Shown here: in pieces, positions 21,401 to 30,269 of the stretch | Numbering within the stretch: position 1 is the stretch's first letter | How the letters are laid out: each line of letters starts with the position of its first letter | From: Antitrichia curtipendula | Taxonomy: Eukaryota > Streptophyta > Bryopsida > Hypnales > Leucodontaceae | DNA length: 64,000 nt | Direction: 5' to 3' | Assembly: GCA_951230915.1 (NCBI GenBank) | Contig: OX579640.1 | Location: 19,302,981 to 19,366,980 of the forward strand | Notes under the pieces: model-generated | Seen by the model: only the letters and a program-made list of their open reading frames with translations | Databases searched by the model: none | Told to the model about the DNA's origin: nothing | Made by a program: the position numbers and the translations under genes

Positions 21401-23584
21401 AAAACAATGCTCCCTACTCACCATTCCTTGCTCCTTGTTCCCTGCTTGCCGCTCCATACTCACGTGACAACATTCTCCACGTTCAGTTTATATATTAGTA
21501 CTGTAACATGCGTTCTCTTGTACAAAAAATAGAGTTAAAGATGCATATAACTTAATCCAACCAATCAACCAACTTGTTTTTGATGATTTTGATAACATCA
21601 AAAAATTGTCAATTTGATGAAAGTCCCACCCAAGTCAAGTTAGGATTCATGTCTTGGAAGACATTGTCTATTTAGTTATATGAATTTTTCAATGGATAAA
21701 CGGAGTTGGCTTAGCAACATTGAACTCTTAAATGTTGGCAAGGGTGTTTTTTGTATGATGGATGATAGAGATTCCTTCCAATAGGACAAAAGTGCAACTA
21801 TTTATCTTCAAAATTTTGTTGTGAAAAGGGGAGGTCTTCTATAACAAATTTACATCCCATGATTGCTTTACCAAAAAATTTAAGTAAATGATTCATATGC
21901 TAACCAAAGGAAAGATTTCTACGATCACTAGTTCGTCCTTTAAGGATTAAAAGGCCATATTCATTGAAATAAGACAAATTATAGTCTCATATTATCTTTG
22001 ACTTTACATTTAGATGATAATAAGTATTTGATATTGGAAAAATTTGGTGATTTGAGACTATAATATGTTAATACATTCACAAATCTTTGATTTCATAAAG
22101 GTTGATATGTTCATAAATTTTTTATTTGAAAAAATAGAGCTCTCGATTAATAGGGTTGAAGTCTCAAAATGTCCATCTTGTTTCCATTTCACAAATATGG
22201 CCACTTAAGGTCAATTTGAGTATAACGTAAATTGTCCATTGTGTGAATTCTTTCTTGTTCTTTGTGAGGTTTTTGGTGAGAATTAGGATTACCATGACAA
22301 TTGTTTGTACCGTTGATTTTGATTTCAAGTTCATTTTTGGAGGTTTATATATTGCTTGGGGCTGGGATGAAATGCAGTGATATTGAGATTCTATCTTTGG
22401 GACATCGCCAATTAAGTTCCAGGAGCTTCTTTAATGAAAATGGAATTAACCTTGCAATGTAGAAGTGTTTCTATTGTTCTAGATTAAGATTAATGTTAGT
22501 AGTAGCTGAATTGCTTATTGTGTGAGCTACTTGTTCCTAATGTCTAAATATTGTTTGAAATTAGGTTAACCATGGCATCCCTGCTCCATCTGTGAAAAAT
22601 TATCGCAAATGTTGTTTTTGGGGTTTCTCTTGGTTTAGAGTGAAATGGAATGATAGTTGGCATTCTCAACTCTGTGTGGACTTTGGACCTTTAATTGAGA
22701 CCTTAGATCATATTATATGACCTTCACGCTCTTCAAGATGTTTATTATGTCATGATGATGTTTCTATTAGTGTAATAGCTACAATGTGGTTTTAGAGTAG
22801 TTTTAGAATTTAGATCATTTTTGGAAATAATGTCAATTTAGCCAAAGGATATTGCAGTATGCTACTGACCATGCAACACCACTTACTGTGCATATCATCA
22901 TACAACACAAGAAATGTTTCAAAGTTGTATATGAATGAAATATCTTACAACAACTATGCTTAGAAAGAATAAAGCAACATTTGTAGCTTCTAGAGTGAAA
23001 CCTAACATGCACGGTTAATGGATGACACATTGATCTCACATTGATGCATATAGTTGTAAACTTGATCATAGAAAGGTCAAAACTTTTCAAATACGATTGT
23101 CATTTCATTTTACTACAATACTTTCATCTTATTTGTTAATAACAAATTTAAAAAAATAATAAATAGGGTGGTACCCACCTTTTAGAAAACCATTTGAAAC
23201 CCCAAATGCAAACTATCAGTAGCATGTCTATAGTAATGAGGTGCCATGGAGTACCAATAGTACATCCTCTATTGTTTCCAAGATATGGTGCTCTAAGGTT
23301 TTTATGGAGGTCAAACAATGGTAACCTTCTGGGCTTCTGGCATGTGATTTGAGCAACAACGCTAGTTTGTGAATCTAAAAGTGCGAGCTTGAGAGTAGTG
23401 AGTGCACATTTTGTGAGCCTAGAGCATTGACAAAAAAAAACAATTGAAATTTAAGAAGTCAATAGAATAAACAAAGGAGAAATTCCAAAATTTTATTATT
23501 AAGCCCTGTGACTATGGAAGCTTGTCAGTACGCACATTGTACTTGGCTTGATTTGCTGGCGAGCAACAATTATAATTCACCTAG

Positions 23585-24300
23585 AGTCCTAAAAAGGGTC
23601 TCTTAGTACGGGAGAGGGGTTTCTGAGGATGACAAAGATGAAATTTTTTTTTTAAACTTAAATTTAAAATAAAATAATTTATTTATTTATATTTTTTTGT
23701 AAAGTCCCAAATCCCAAATCCCAGAAGGGATCTTTTGGTACCGAGAGGGGTTTCTCAGAATCACAAGGTTGCAAAATTTTTTTTTTCTTAAATTAAAAAA
23801 AATTAGATCCCCGGGAGGGATCTCTTAGTACCAAGAGGGGTTTTGGGGGTCACAAAATTGTGGAAAAAAATTGAAAAAAAATTGGAAAAAAAAAAAATTC
23901 TTATTTTTTGCAGAGTTTCAAACTCCAAACCTCAGAAGGGGTCTTTTTGTACTGAGAGGGATTTCATGGGGTTACAAAGTTGCAAATTTTTTTGAAAAAA
24001 TGAAAAAAAACTAAAAAAATGAAAAAATTGAGAATGAAACTCCAAACCCCAGAAGGTCTCTCAGTAACGAGAGGGTTTTTTGAAGGTGATGAAGTTGCAA
24101 ATTAAATAAAATTTAATAAACAAATTAAAATTAAAAAATAAATATTTTTGAGAGTCCCAAACTCTAAAACTCTCAAAGGACTTTAGTGGGTGATGAAATT
24201 GCAACAAAAAAAAAAAAAAATTGAAATTATTTTATTTTTATTTTTTAAAGTCCCAACCTCCATACCTCCCAAGGATCCTCTTTGTATCGAGAGGGGTCTT
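23585..24300 (+). repeat. Palindrome array 4, about seven units of 89-131 bp
   Basis: Cores lie at about 23,598, 23,729, 23,818, 23,940, 24,056 and 24,275, with a decayed unit near 24,160 that lacks the core. The best core is CTTTTGGTACCGAGAGGGG. Unit plan: GAGTCCCAAACTCCAAACCC, CAGAAGGG, palindrome, GGTTTCTGAGGGTGACAAAG, TTGCAAA, A/T linker. This is the same plan as array 2, with GGTACC in place of GGGGCC at the centre. Confidence 0.75.
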
Positions 24301-24437
24301 TGATTCTCTAGAGGTGACAGAGTCGCCATTAAGAATAAAAAAAATAAAAAATGGATTGGATATATAGGTAAGGTGTTTGGAGAACATTTGAAATGTCTCA
24401 GTCCTATTTCAAGCCAACTTACGTATTTTTTTAAGTT

Positions 24438-24895
24438 CACTACACAAAAGATGATATTTAGTGTCTTGTACACTAAATACGAAGGCATACACTAAAAGCC
24501 AATTACCCTATGAAAGTAAGTAACATTAAATGTCAATTCAAACACTAAATAAGAACCAGGGTTGTCATATCAGATGGAATATCACTGTTCACGGACAGAA
24601 TCGGACCGATTAGGGCTAGCCGGCTGCAAACTTCAGAGCCTTGTAACTTTTGCAAAAATTCTTCAAATAAGGAAAATGAGATGTTTTTCGCAATCTACAG
24701 TTTTTGTAGATGCCGAAAAACATCTCATTTTCCTTATTTGAAGAATTTTTGCAAAAGTTACAAGGCTCTGAAGTTTGCAGCCGGCACATTCAAGTCTAAC
24801 ACTAATTGTGGACAAGTTCAGATTTAGTGTTGTAGCTAGTAGGGGGGTAAAAACACTAAATGTCACTCAACACTAAATATCATCTTTGGTGTAGC
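24438..24895. mobile_element. Nested MITE with about 25-bp inverted ends
   Basis: Left end CTACACAAAAGATGATATTT AGTGT (24,439 on) and right end ACACTAAATATCATCTTTGG TGTAG (to 24,893) are inverted repeats with one mismatch. ACACTAAAT motifs are scattered in both subterminal regions. It sits inside the 1.68-kb insertion, so it inserted later. Its centre holds the 165-bp perfect hairpin listed next. Confidence 0.65.
24620..24784. repeat. 71-bp perfect inverted repeat (hairpin)
   Basis: The arm 24,620-24,690 (starting CCGGCTGCAAACTTCAGAGC) is the exact reverse complement of 24,714-24,784. The 23-nt loop contains a further ATCTACA/TGTAGAT pairing, so the stem is effectively about 80 bp with a short loop. 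No mismatch in 71 bp means the palindrome is young or conserved. A transcript would fold into a long double-stranded RNA able to feed small-RNA pathways; transcription is not shown. Confidence 0.9.
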
Positions 24896-25379
24896 TATAA
24901 AGATCTTCAAATCTCAAACCACGGTCATAGGTCTACACCTTGAAAGTCAAAAAATTGCACCTAAAATTGAAGGCTTATATGCTCTCAGGTTCTAAAGCTC
25001 TAAGGCTCACGCTCCAAAGCCTAGAAAATAGCACTCCTGTGACTTGAGCATTTGGTTAATTTGACAATATGTTCTAATCAAGCTTCATGTCTGTGAATCC
25101 AATTCATGTCTATGAATCTAGCTGGCTGATGTTTGTACTGCTTTGTATTCTCAAACTATAGCATTTTTAGATGCCTTTCCTATAGGTAGTGCATATTGCT
25201 CAAGTACTTTCGTGATGCTTTGCATTACCTTCTTATTAGCATAGATATTATAAATAAATATCGGAGATCAATTGTAGAGGATGTTCATTTCAATTTCTTC
25301 CATTGTTCTATCAAACAAGCAATGCAACTAGTGTGGTTTACCGATAAACTTATGCTCTAGGTTGAGCATGGGAGAATGT

Positions 25380-25800
25380 AATCAAACATCTTATTCATAG
25401 GAATTGTCACGCTCCCTCTATTAGAATTAGTTAAGAGTATTTCAACTATTTCAATGACTCAATTTCCTATGAAGATTCCAATTACATTGCAACAAAATAA
25501 GGCATTGTACATCATACCTCTCACTAGTTCCCATAGGAACAAAGGTTTGTAGGCCTACCACAATATTGATCCCTTCATAGTGGACAATTTGGTAGGTTTC
25601 AATATGGACCCTTTCCAAAAGCATGTGCAAAACTCCTTTGTAAGCATCTTGTAACTCCACCCAAGTATCCAAGTCATGATTTACAAGTTTCACAAGCAAA
25701 AAGTTGTGCCTTGATAGGAGCATCATTCAATCTAGACATACAATGGATTGAGATGGATCGACCAAAGTTTTGAAGTCTCAAGGCTCTTGATCAAAACACC
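25380..25800 (-). pseudogene. Post-LRR tail of TNL gene A, broken frames
   Basis: Downstream of the LRR stop, minus-strand peptide blocks are shared with gene B: LVNHDLDTWVELQDAYKGVL, HIETYQIVHYEGINIVVGLQ, and in a second frame WELVRGMMYNALF, CCNVIGIFIG. In A the first block is separated from its upstream by a 4-bp insertion (TATG, near 25,735) relative to B, and the second block has TGA where B has GGA. This may be a decayed C-terminal exon or extension; conservation could also be simple recent duplication. Confidence 0.35.
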
Positions 25801-26818
25801 ATTAACTAGGACGAGTGATTGCCAAAGAAGTCCCAATGCATCCACAATGAAGTGATGAGATCATTCCAACGGCACAATGCCAAATCCCACAAGATCTCCC
25901 TTGACTTTGTACTTGCCATGAAGTTTCTTCAGTGACCAATTCAATGGAAGGCCAACGTGTTTTCATGTCTTCAATGAGTTGGGCACTCAACACCACTCCA
26001 CTGTCGGCCACATTCAAGAATTGTAGATTCCGTGACTTTGTGAGATCCGGAAGAATTTGCAACTTCTTGCACCCATTTATGTTTAGATATTTAAAATTGG
26101 AACACAAGGGCACTGAGCAAGTCAAGTTCATTAGGTTTACACAACCATGCATCCTAAGGTGGGACAATTTGGGGAAGTTGGCCAAGTCTGGGAGCTCTTG
26201 GATGAGACATCCACTACAATCCAAAGAGCATAGCTGCGGACAAGTGGGTAACCATTGCAAATTTGCACAGTTTGATACAGTCAAATTACGGAGACTCATC
26301 AATCGATGATGGTCCACCTTGAGGTTTTTATGAAGCCATGGATTGTCCAAGATTTGCAACCATTTCAAGTTTTGTAACCCAAAGATGCCATGGAAATCTC
26401 TCAACAAGGAACAACCCATAACAGTCAACTCTTCCAACTTGGCAAGCTCTTGTAGATTGGGAAAGACCTCCAATTTGTCACAATAAATGATCTCCAACCT
26501 CTCCAAACTAGCCAAGTTGCACAAACCAGACAAATCCTCAAACTCACACCTTGATAATTTCAAATTATATAGCCTTGATAATCTCTTGAGATCTGGCAGT
26601 ACACGCACGCCTTTGCAATTGTCCAAAGTGATGGATTCCAACAATACTAACTCTACTAGACTTGACATCCCTTGACCTTGCCACCTGGAAATGTCGAGCT
26701 CTTTCAACTTTGTAAGATTGTGTAAGTCAAGTCCATCATGTAGTACATCAATTTTGGCATCCAGACTCCGAAGTGAAGTCAAGTCGCACCATCCCGCAAA
26801 AGACTGCAATAGGACCCC

Positions 26819-27895
26819 TCAACCCAACCTCAAAGTTTGCAGATTTGTAAGCTTGTGCAAACTTGGCAATTGGATGAGATTCTTGCAGCCCCATGTCTTT
26901 AAGGATTGCAAACTAACCAATTCATCTAAACCCAGCAATGATTTAATGAGCTCACAGTTCATAAGGTCCAATATCCTCAAGTTTTTGAGGTTGCACATAT
27001 TTGACAACTCCACAAGATTAGAGCAAAATGAACCGTTTAGTTCCACCAAACTGATTAGGTCACCCAAACCTGGCAAGGCTCGTAGTAAAGAGCACCCAAA
27101 CACATCCAAATTCCACAGTTGTTTCAACTTCTGTAAGTTGGGCAACCCTTTCAGCTTATAACAACCACGCAAACAAAGTTTATGCAACCCAACTAATTCG
27201 CCAAGTCCGGGGCAACTTTGCAACGCACTACACCCACTCAAATTCAAGAACTGCAAATTTGTGTGCTTTGAGCTCAAGCCGTGAATGGTTTCCACAAAGT
27301 CATTCTTTTGAAAACAAACCAGTTCAAGTAAAATAAGGTTCCCCAAATCTGGTACTCGGCTGCATCCATCCAAATCCAACACCCGTAGCTTTGTCAAAGA
27401 ACCAATCCCATCAATGCAAGATGAATTTAATGGGATGCCCAACCATCGTAAAAAGACCAACCGCGACAAGGAACCCAAACCAACTATAGATGTACATAGT
27501 TGTGACCCTTCCCAGTACCGGCTACATTCCAATTCCAACTCCAAACTCTTAAGGTGTTTTAGACCTCTCAAATCAAGGACCTGTATATTTGTAGTGTCTG
27601 CACATAGCTTCAAAACCATTACGTTCGGGAAACACAAAAAATCAACATCCTTCAACTTCAGTAATCCCTTATCCAAGAAAAACATCCGCTTCATATTAAT
27701 CAAACCACCACCCACAGTCATACTGGTATCTCCATGTATATTGTACTCGTCCCACTCAAAAATCCATCGTCTATCCTCAAACTTGCCAACTTTTGTTTCC
27801 AATCTTGCAAACTTGCGCCACAAGTCGTGCATGCCAACTCTACCAAAACCATCACCAAGATTCTCCAATATTGATTTCTTCTTCAAGTTCTCCAA
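26819..27895 (-). CDS. TNL gene A exon 4: MHD motif and LRRs up to the in-frame stop
   Basis: Begins LENLKKKSILENLGDG after acceptor GGTAG. MHDLW at about codons 22-26 is the MHD motif. LRRs of about 22-24 residues follow (for example LPGLGDLISLVELNGSFCSN), continuing to the TGA at 26,819-26,821. The same frame continues open from 26,818 to 25,802 with more LRRs (LPDLKRLSRLYNLKLSRCEF) and ends at LAITRPS. Confidence 0.8.
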   Translation of the reverse strand: MENLKKKSILENLGDGFGRVGMHDLWRKFARLETKVGKFEDRRWIFEWDEYNIHGDTSMTVGGGLINMKRMFFLDKGLLKLKDVDFLCFPNVMVLKLCADTTNIQVLDLRGLKHLKSLELELECSRYWEGSQLCTSIVGLGSLSRLVFLRWLGIPLNSSCIDGIGSLTKLRVLDLDGCSRVPDLGNLILLELVCFQKNDFVETIHGLSSKHTNLQFLNLSGCSALQSCPGLGELVGLHKLCLRGCYKLKGLPNLQKLKQLWNLDVFGCSLLRALPGLGDLISLVELNGSFCSNLVELSNMCNLKNLRILDLMNCELIKSLLGLDELVSLQSLKTWGCKNLIQLPSLHKLTNLQTLRLG

Positions 27896-28159
27896 CTACC
27901 AAAAAAACAAAAACAAAAAACTATCAAAAACAACACATTTCTCAAGGTCCTCATCCAACTGCAAAAACTATAACAACCATAGTCATATGTCAAATTAGAG
28001 AATAACCACTAAAACTTGACAAAATGACCCACAAGAAGTTTCAACCACTGAAGTCTCAAAAAACAAGAATTCAAAGGCCATGTCAACAAATGGTCACACT
28101 CTATATACTTCTCATCAAAGAAACAAATGTTGGCAACCATAAATTCAAAGAATACTCAC

Positions 28160-28810
28160 CCGTTCCATCACACATTTCAAAGGTATTCCATGGACCATAC
28201 CAATCCATTCAAATAAACTCCACTTGAAATAAATACTTTCATAATTGTAAGGTGCAAATAGGGCCACATCCATGAATAGAAGTTGGTCATTAGGATGCAA
28301 TGCATCAAAGCTTATTCTCAAGATAGAAAACACAGGGTGTTGGAGCTTCCTAAATGGATTCAAAAAATCAATTTCATTCAATAGCAATTGCCACTGTAAT
28401 GGAACATATCCAACACTCCCCAACTGCTCACCCAACACTTGCAACGCCAAGGGATGATAATGATAACTAACACCATCACCTTTCTTGAAATGACATCGCT
28501 CAATACAAGATGTGATCAAATCAAGGTCATTCTGGTCGCTCAAGTACAAAGGAGGGACACATGCCGCATAATGAAGGAATAAGGAATTTGCTTCTTCCAA
28601 CTCCAACTCCGGCATTTCCATGCTTTCACTTGCATCAATCCGCAAAGAAGTCAATTCATTCAAAGAACGTGCTGTCACAAGTACCACACTCCCAAGTCCA
28701 TAGTTCGCTCGTAGAAGAATCAAAGCTTGTTTGGTTGTTGCACTTGAAACATTGTCAATTGTCAAAAACACTTTCACATTCATCATATCTCTCATCAAGT
28801 GGTCTCGATA
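28160..28810 (-). CDS. TNL gene A exon 3: NB-ARC, kinase 2 to RNBS-D
   Basis: 217 codons. Kinase 2 is VFLTIDNVSS (second aspartate replaced by asparagine), RNBS-B is GLGSVVLVTARS, GLPL is YHPLALQVLGEQLG, and RNBS-D is LLFMDVALFAP. The exon ends at ERV with donor CGG|GTGAGT. All blocks occur in the usual order and spacing for an NB-ARC domain. Confidence 0.85.
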
Positions 28811-28983
28811 CTGCAAGTCAATAACATCTCAAATTTAATAAAAATACAACAAACTAAAGTAAAAAAAATTGAACTAACTTAAAAAACACAAAAAAAGGCG
28901 TTCCAAATACACTATATGGCATCAAATACAATGAATACAAGAAGAGCGTCCATGCCTTTCTAAATATGGTCAATTCAACAAAC

Positions 28984-29238
28984 CTTGTCCACACCCATTA
29001 CTCCCAAAGAGTCAAGATTCTTGTCTGTTAGTTTTCCAAGCACTTCTTTGAAGATTTCTTCTTCACTTTGACTTCCCAACTCAACGTGACAAACTTTGTC
29101 ACGATACTCCTCCGATAAATCATTACACATAGACTTACAAATTGTGGTTTTCCCAGTACCTCCAAATCCATATAAACCTACTACACGCACTCTATACAAC
29201 GAAGACACTTTTGATTCCTTGATGGCTTCATGGATCAC
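28984..29238 (-). CDS. TNL gene A exon 2: P-loop exon
   Basis: 85 codons starting VIHEAIKES. The P-loop GLYGFGGTGKTT gives the Walker A lysine at about residue 226 of the joined protein. It ends at MGVDK with donor AAG|GTTTGT. Both junctions are phase 0 and the length is identical in gene B. Confidence 0.85.
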
Positions 29239-29428
29239 CTTGAAGTTAACCAAGACAAGTAGGAATAAATTAAAATCAAAGAAGTTGCACAAAACCATGA
29301 AATCATCACTACCATTATAAAAGGATACTTCCAGGCATCAAAATGAAATCATTAGAATTGTTCACAAAAAACATGAAGACAACACAACCATGGAAGAAGC
29401 ATCCAAAATGACAGACGTTTGTACAAAC

Positions 29429-30016
29429 CTTGCACAAACGGGACCTCCCTTGAACATGAGAATCTTCAAACCTGGTCTCGGGGGGAACCAACTTACAAAT
29501 GGCTTCAACTATCTCCTCCCGAAATTTCACTTCCCCCAATTCAAAGTTGTACTTCAAGCCATTGGTTGGGCCAAATAATCGCAAGGCATTCTCCCAATCT
29601 TTCACATCAATCCTACTATCACATTTAGCCATAGTATGCCACAATGATGACCATCTCTTATGGTTATCCACATCACGACATTGAGAAATTGTAACGCCAA
29701 GAAATATCGGCATTATTGTAAAGCTCGGCTTCTTCTTCTTCACATTGGCCATGGCCACCAACTCCAACATGGGCCATTTTGAAGTGAAGAATTCCTCCGA
29801 TAGCACCACCACACCAACTTCACATTGTTCAATAGCTTCAAAGATAAGCCTTGGAAACTCCTTTCCAATGGACAAGCAATCCCGACGCTTGTCGAAAAAT
29901 GGATGGCGGTCACATCTCTCCAAGTCCACACATAATTGTTCCACAAACCCTTTTTGTGTACCACTGTGGCTCAAAAACACCTTGTGCTTTGGTTGTATTG
30001 AGTAATTCCTGTCCAT
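29429..30016 (-). CDS. TNL gene A exon 1: TIR domain
   Basis: 196 codons from ATG 30,016. HKVFLSHSG at residues 11-19 is the first TIR strand; VGVVVLSEEFFTSKWPMLEL (67-86) is the helix-strand region where plant TIR NADases keep a catalytic glutamate, here Glu85 in WPMLEL (WCLDEL in typical TNLs). The donor is TGCAAG|GTTTGT after SRLCK. In gene B the equivalent of this ATG is GTG, so the start may lie elsewhere or differ between copies. Confidence 0.85.
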
Positions 30017-30083
30017 ACAAATAAAATTCCCAACTAATCAAACAATAGTGAAAGAGAAACCAAATATTTTTTTATAATCAAGG

Positions 30084-30254
30084 TTATAAAAATGTTTTAC
30101 AACAATTGCACTCACAAAATTTCTTCTTTAGGTGAGGAATGAGATCACAATTACTAACCCATTGCCATTGCCATCGCCTGTATTGGTAGACAAGCTTGTG
30201 CTCCCATAATCCATGCTTCAAGTCATTCCAAGTCTTAAAAACATCACCATAGCA
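30084..30254 (-). CDS. Conserved short ORF/exon with WQWQW motif, upstream of TNL gene A
   Basis: A minus-strand frame from 30,254 to the TAA at 30,084-30,086 reads CYGDVFKTWNDLKHG, then YRRWQWQWVSNCDLIPHLKK. Gene B has the same frame at 59,151-59,327 (CHGDVFQTWNELKHG, NKYWQWQWVSNCDLIPHLKS) with no frameshift, and changes such as D/E and K/Q are conservative. A possible acceptor (TTTTTCAG in B, TTTTTAAG in A) precedes ACTTGG. There is no in-frame ATG, so it would be an internal or 3' exon. Its phase does not join simply to the TIR exon. Function unknown. Confidence 0.4.
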   Translation of the reverse strand, partial: CYGDVFKTWNDLKHGLWEHKLVYQYRRWQWQWVSNCDLIPHLKKKFCECNCCKTFL

Positions 30255-30269
30255 TTAGACTATAGATGA

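Larger units (their letters stand above)
13931..21479. mobile_element. 7.5-kb composite insertion in segment A with GATGAAA-rich inverted ends
   Basis: Segment B is continuous across this point (ACAATGCATTCAATTTATAT, about 50,894-50,913), so 13,931-21,479 is extra in A. The flanks CGTTCAAT (13,923-13,930) and CGTTCAGT (21,480-21,487) look like an 8-bp target duplication with one change. Inside the left end, 14,028-14,450 is a long array of (A)GATGAAA units; inside the right end, 21,225-21,400 holds the same array in reverse complement (TTTTTCATCCA). The interior carries palindrome arrays 2 and 3, a 60-70-bp tandem repeat and no long coding frame. Long subterminal inverted repeats suggest a non-autonomous class II element, or nested elements. 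Confidence 0.6.
23344..25050. mobile_element. 1.68-kb insertion carrying palindrome array 4 and a nested MITE
   Basis: GTGATTTGAGCA (23,344-23,355) and GTGACTTGAGCA (25,039-25,050) flank sequence absent from segment B, where GTGACTTGAACA continues directly into the right flank. The duplicated target is thus 7-12 bp. The left end (ACAACGCTAGTTTGTG...GTGCGAGCTTGAGAG) and the reverse complement of the right end (TCACAGGAGTGCTATTTTCT...GAGCGTGAGCCTTAGAG) are imperfect inverted repeats. Features fit a MULE-like non-autonomous element, but no transposase is present. Confidence 0.6.
25802..30016 (-). pseudogene. TNL resistance gene A (TIR-NBS-LRR), LRR interrupted by one stop
   Basis: Intracellular immune receptor of the TNL class: the TIR domain signals through NAD-consuming chemistry, NB-ARC is the nucleotide switch, and LRRs sense effectors. 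Four phase-0 exons are inferred: 30,016-29,429 (TIR), 29,238-28,984 (P-loop), 28,810-28,160 (rest of NB-ARC), 27,895-25,802 (MHD and LRRs). Introns have GT donors (AAG|GTTTGT, AAG|GTTTGT, CGG|GTGAGT) and AG acceptors (TTCAAG, TTGCAG, GGTAG). TGA at 26,821-26,819 cuts the LRR exon after 358 codons; gene B has a sense codon there. The predicted product is 856 residues, versus about 1195 if the frame continued to the shared stop at 25,802. The stop is surrounded by intact LRR sequence and no intron of workable size can remove it, so gene A is either a truncated receptor or a young pseudogene. Confidence 0.85.

Noticed and set aside
26770..26830. Small intron that would remove the stop in TNL gene A
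   Set aside because: Any GT...AG pair around the stop would be only about 20-30 nt, far below the size plants splice, and gene B reads through the same place as coding LRR.
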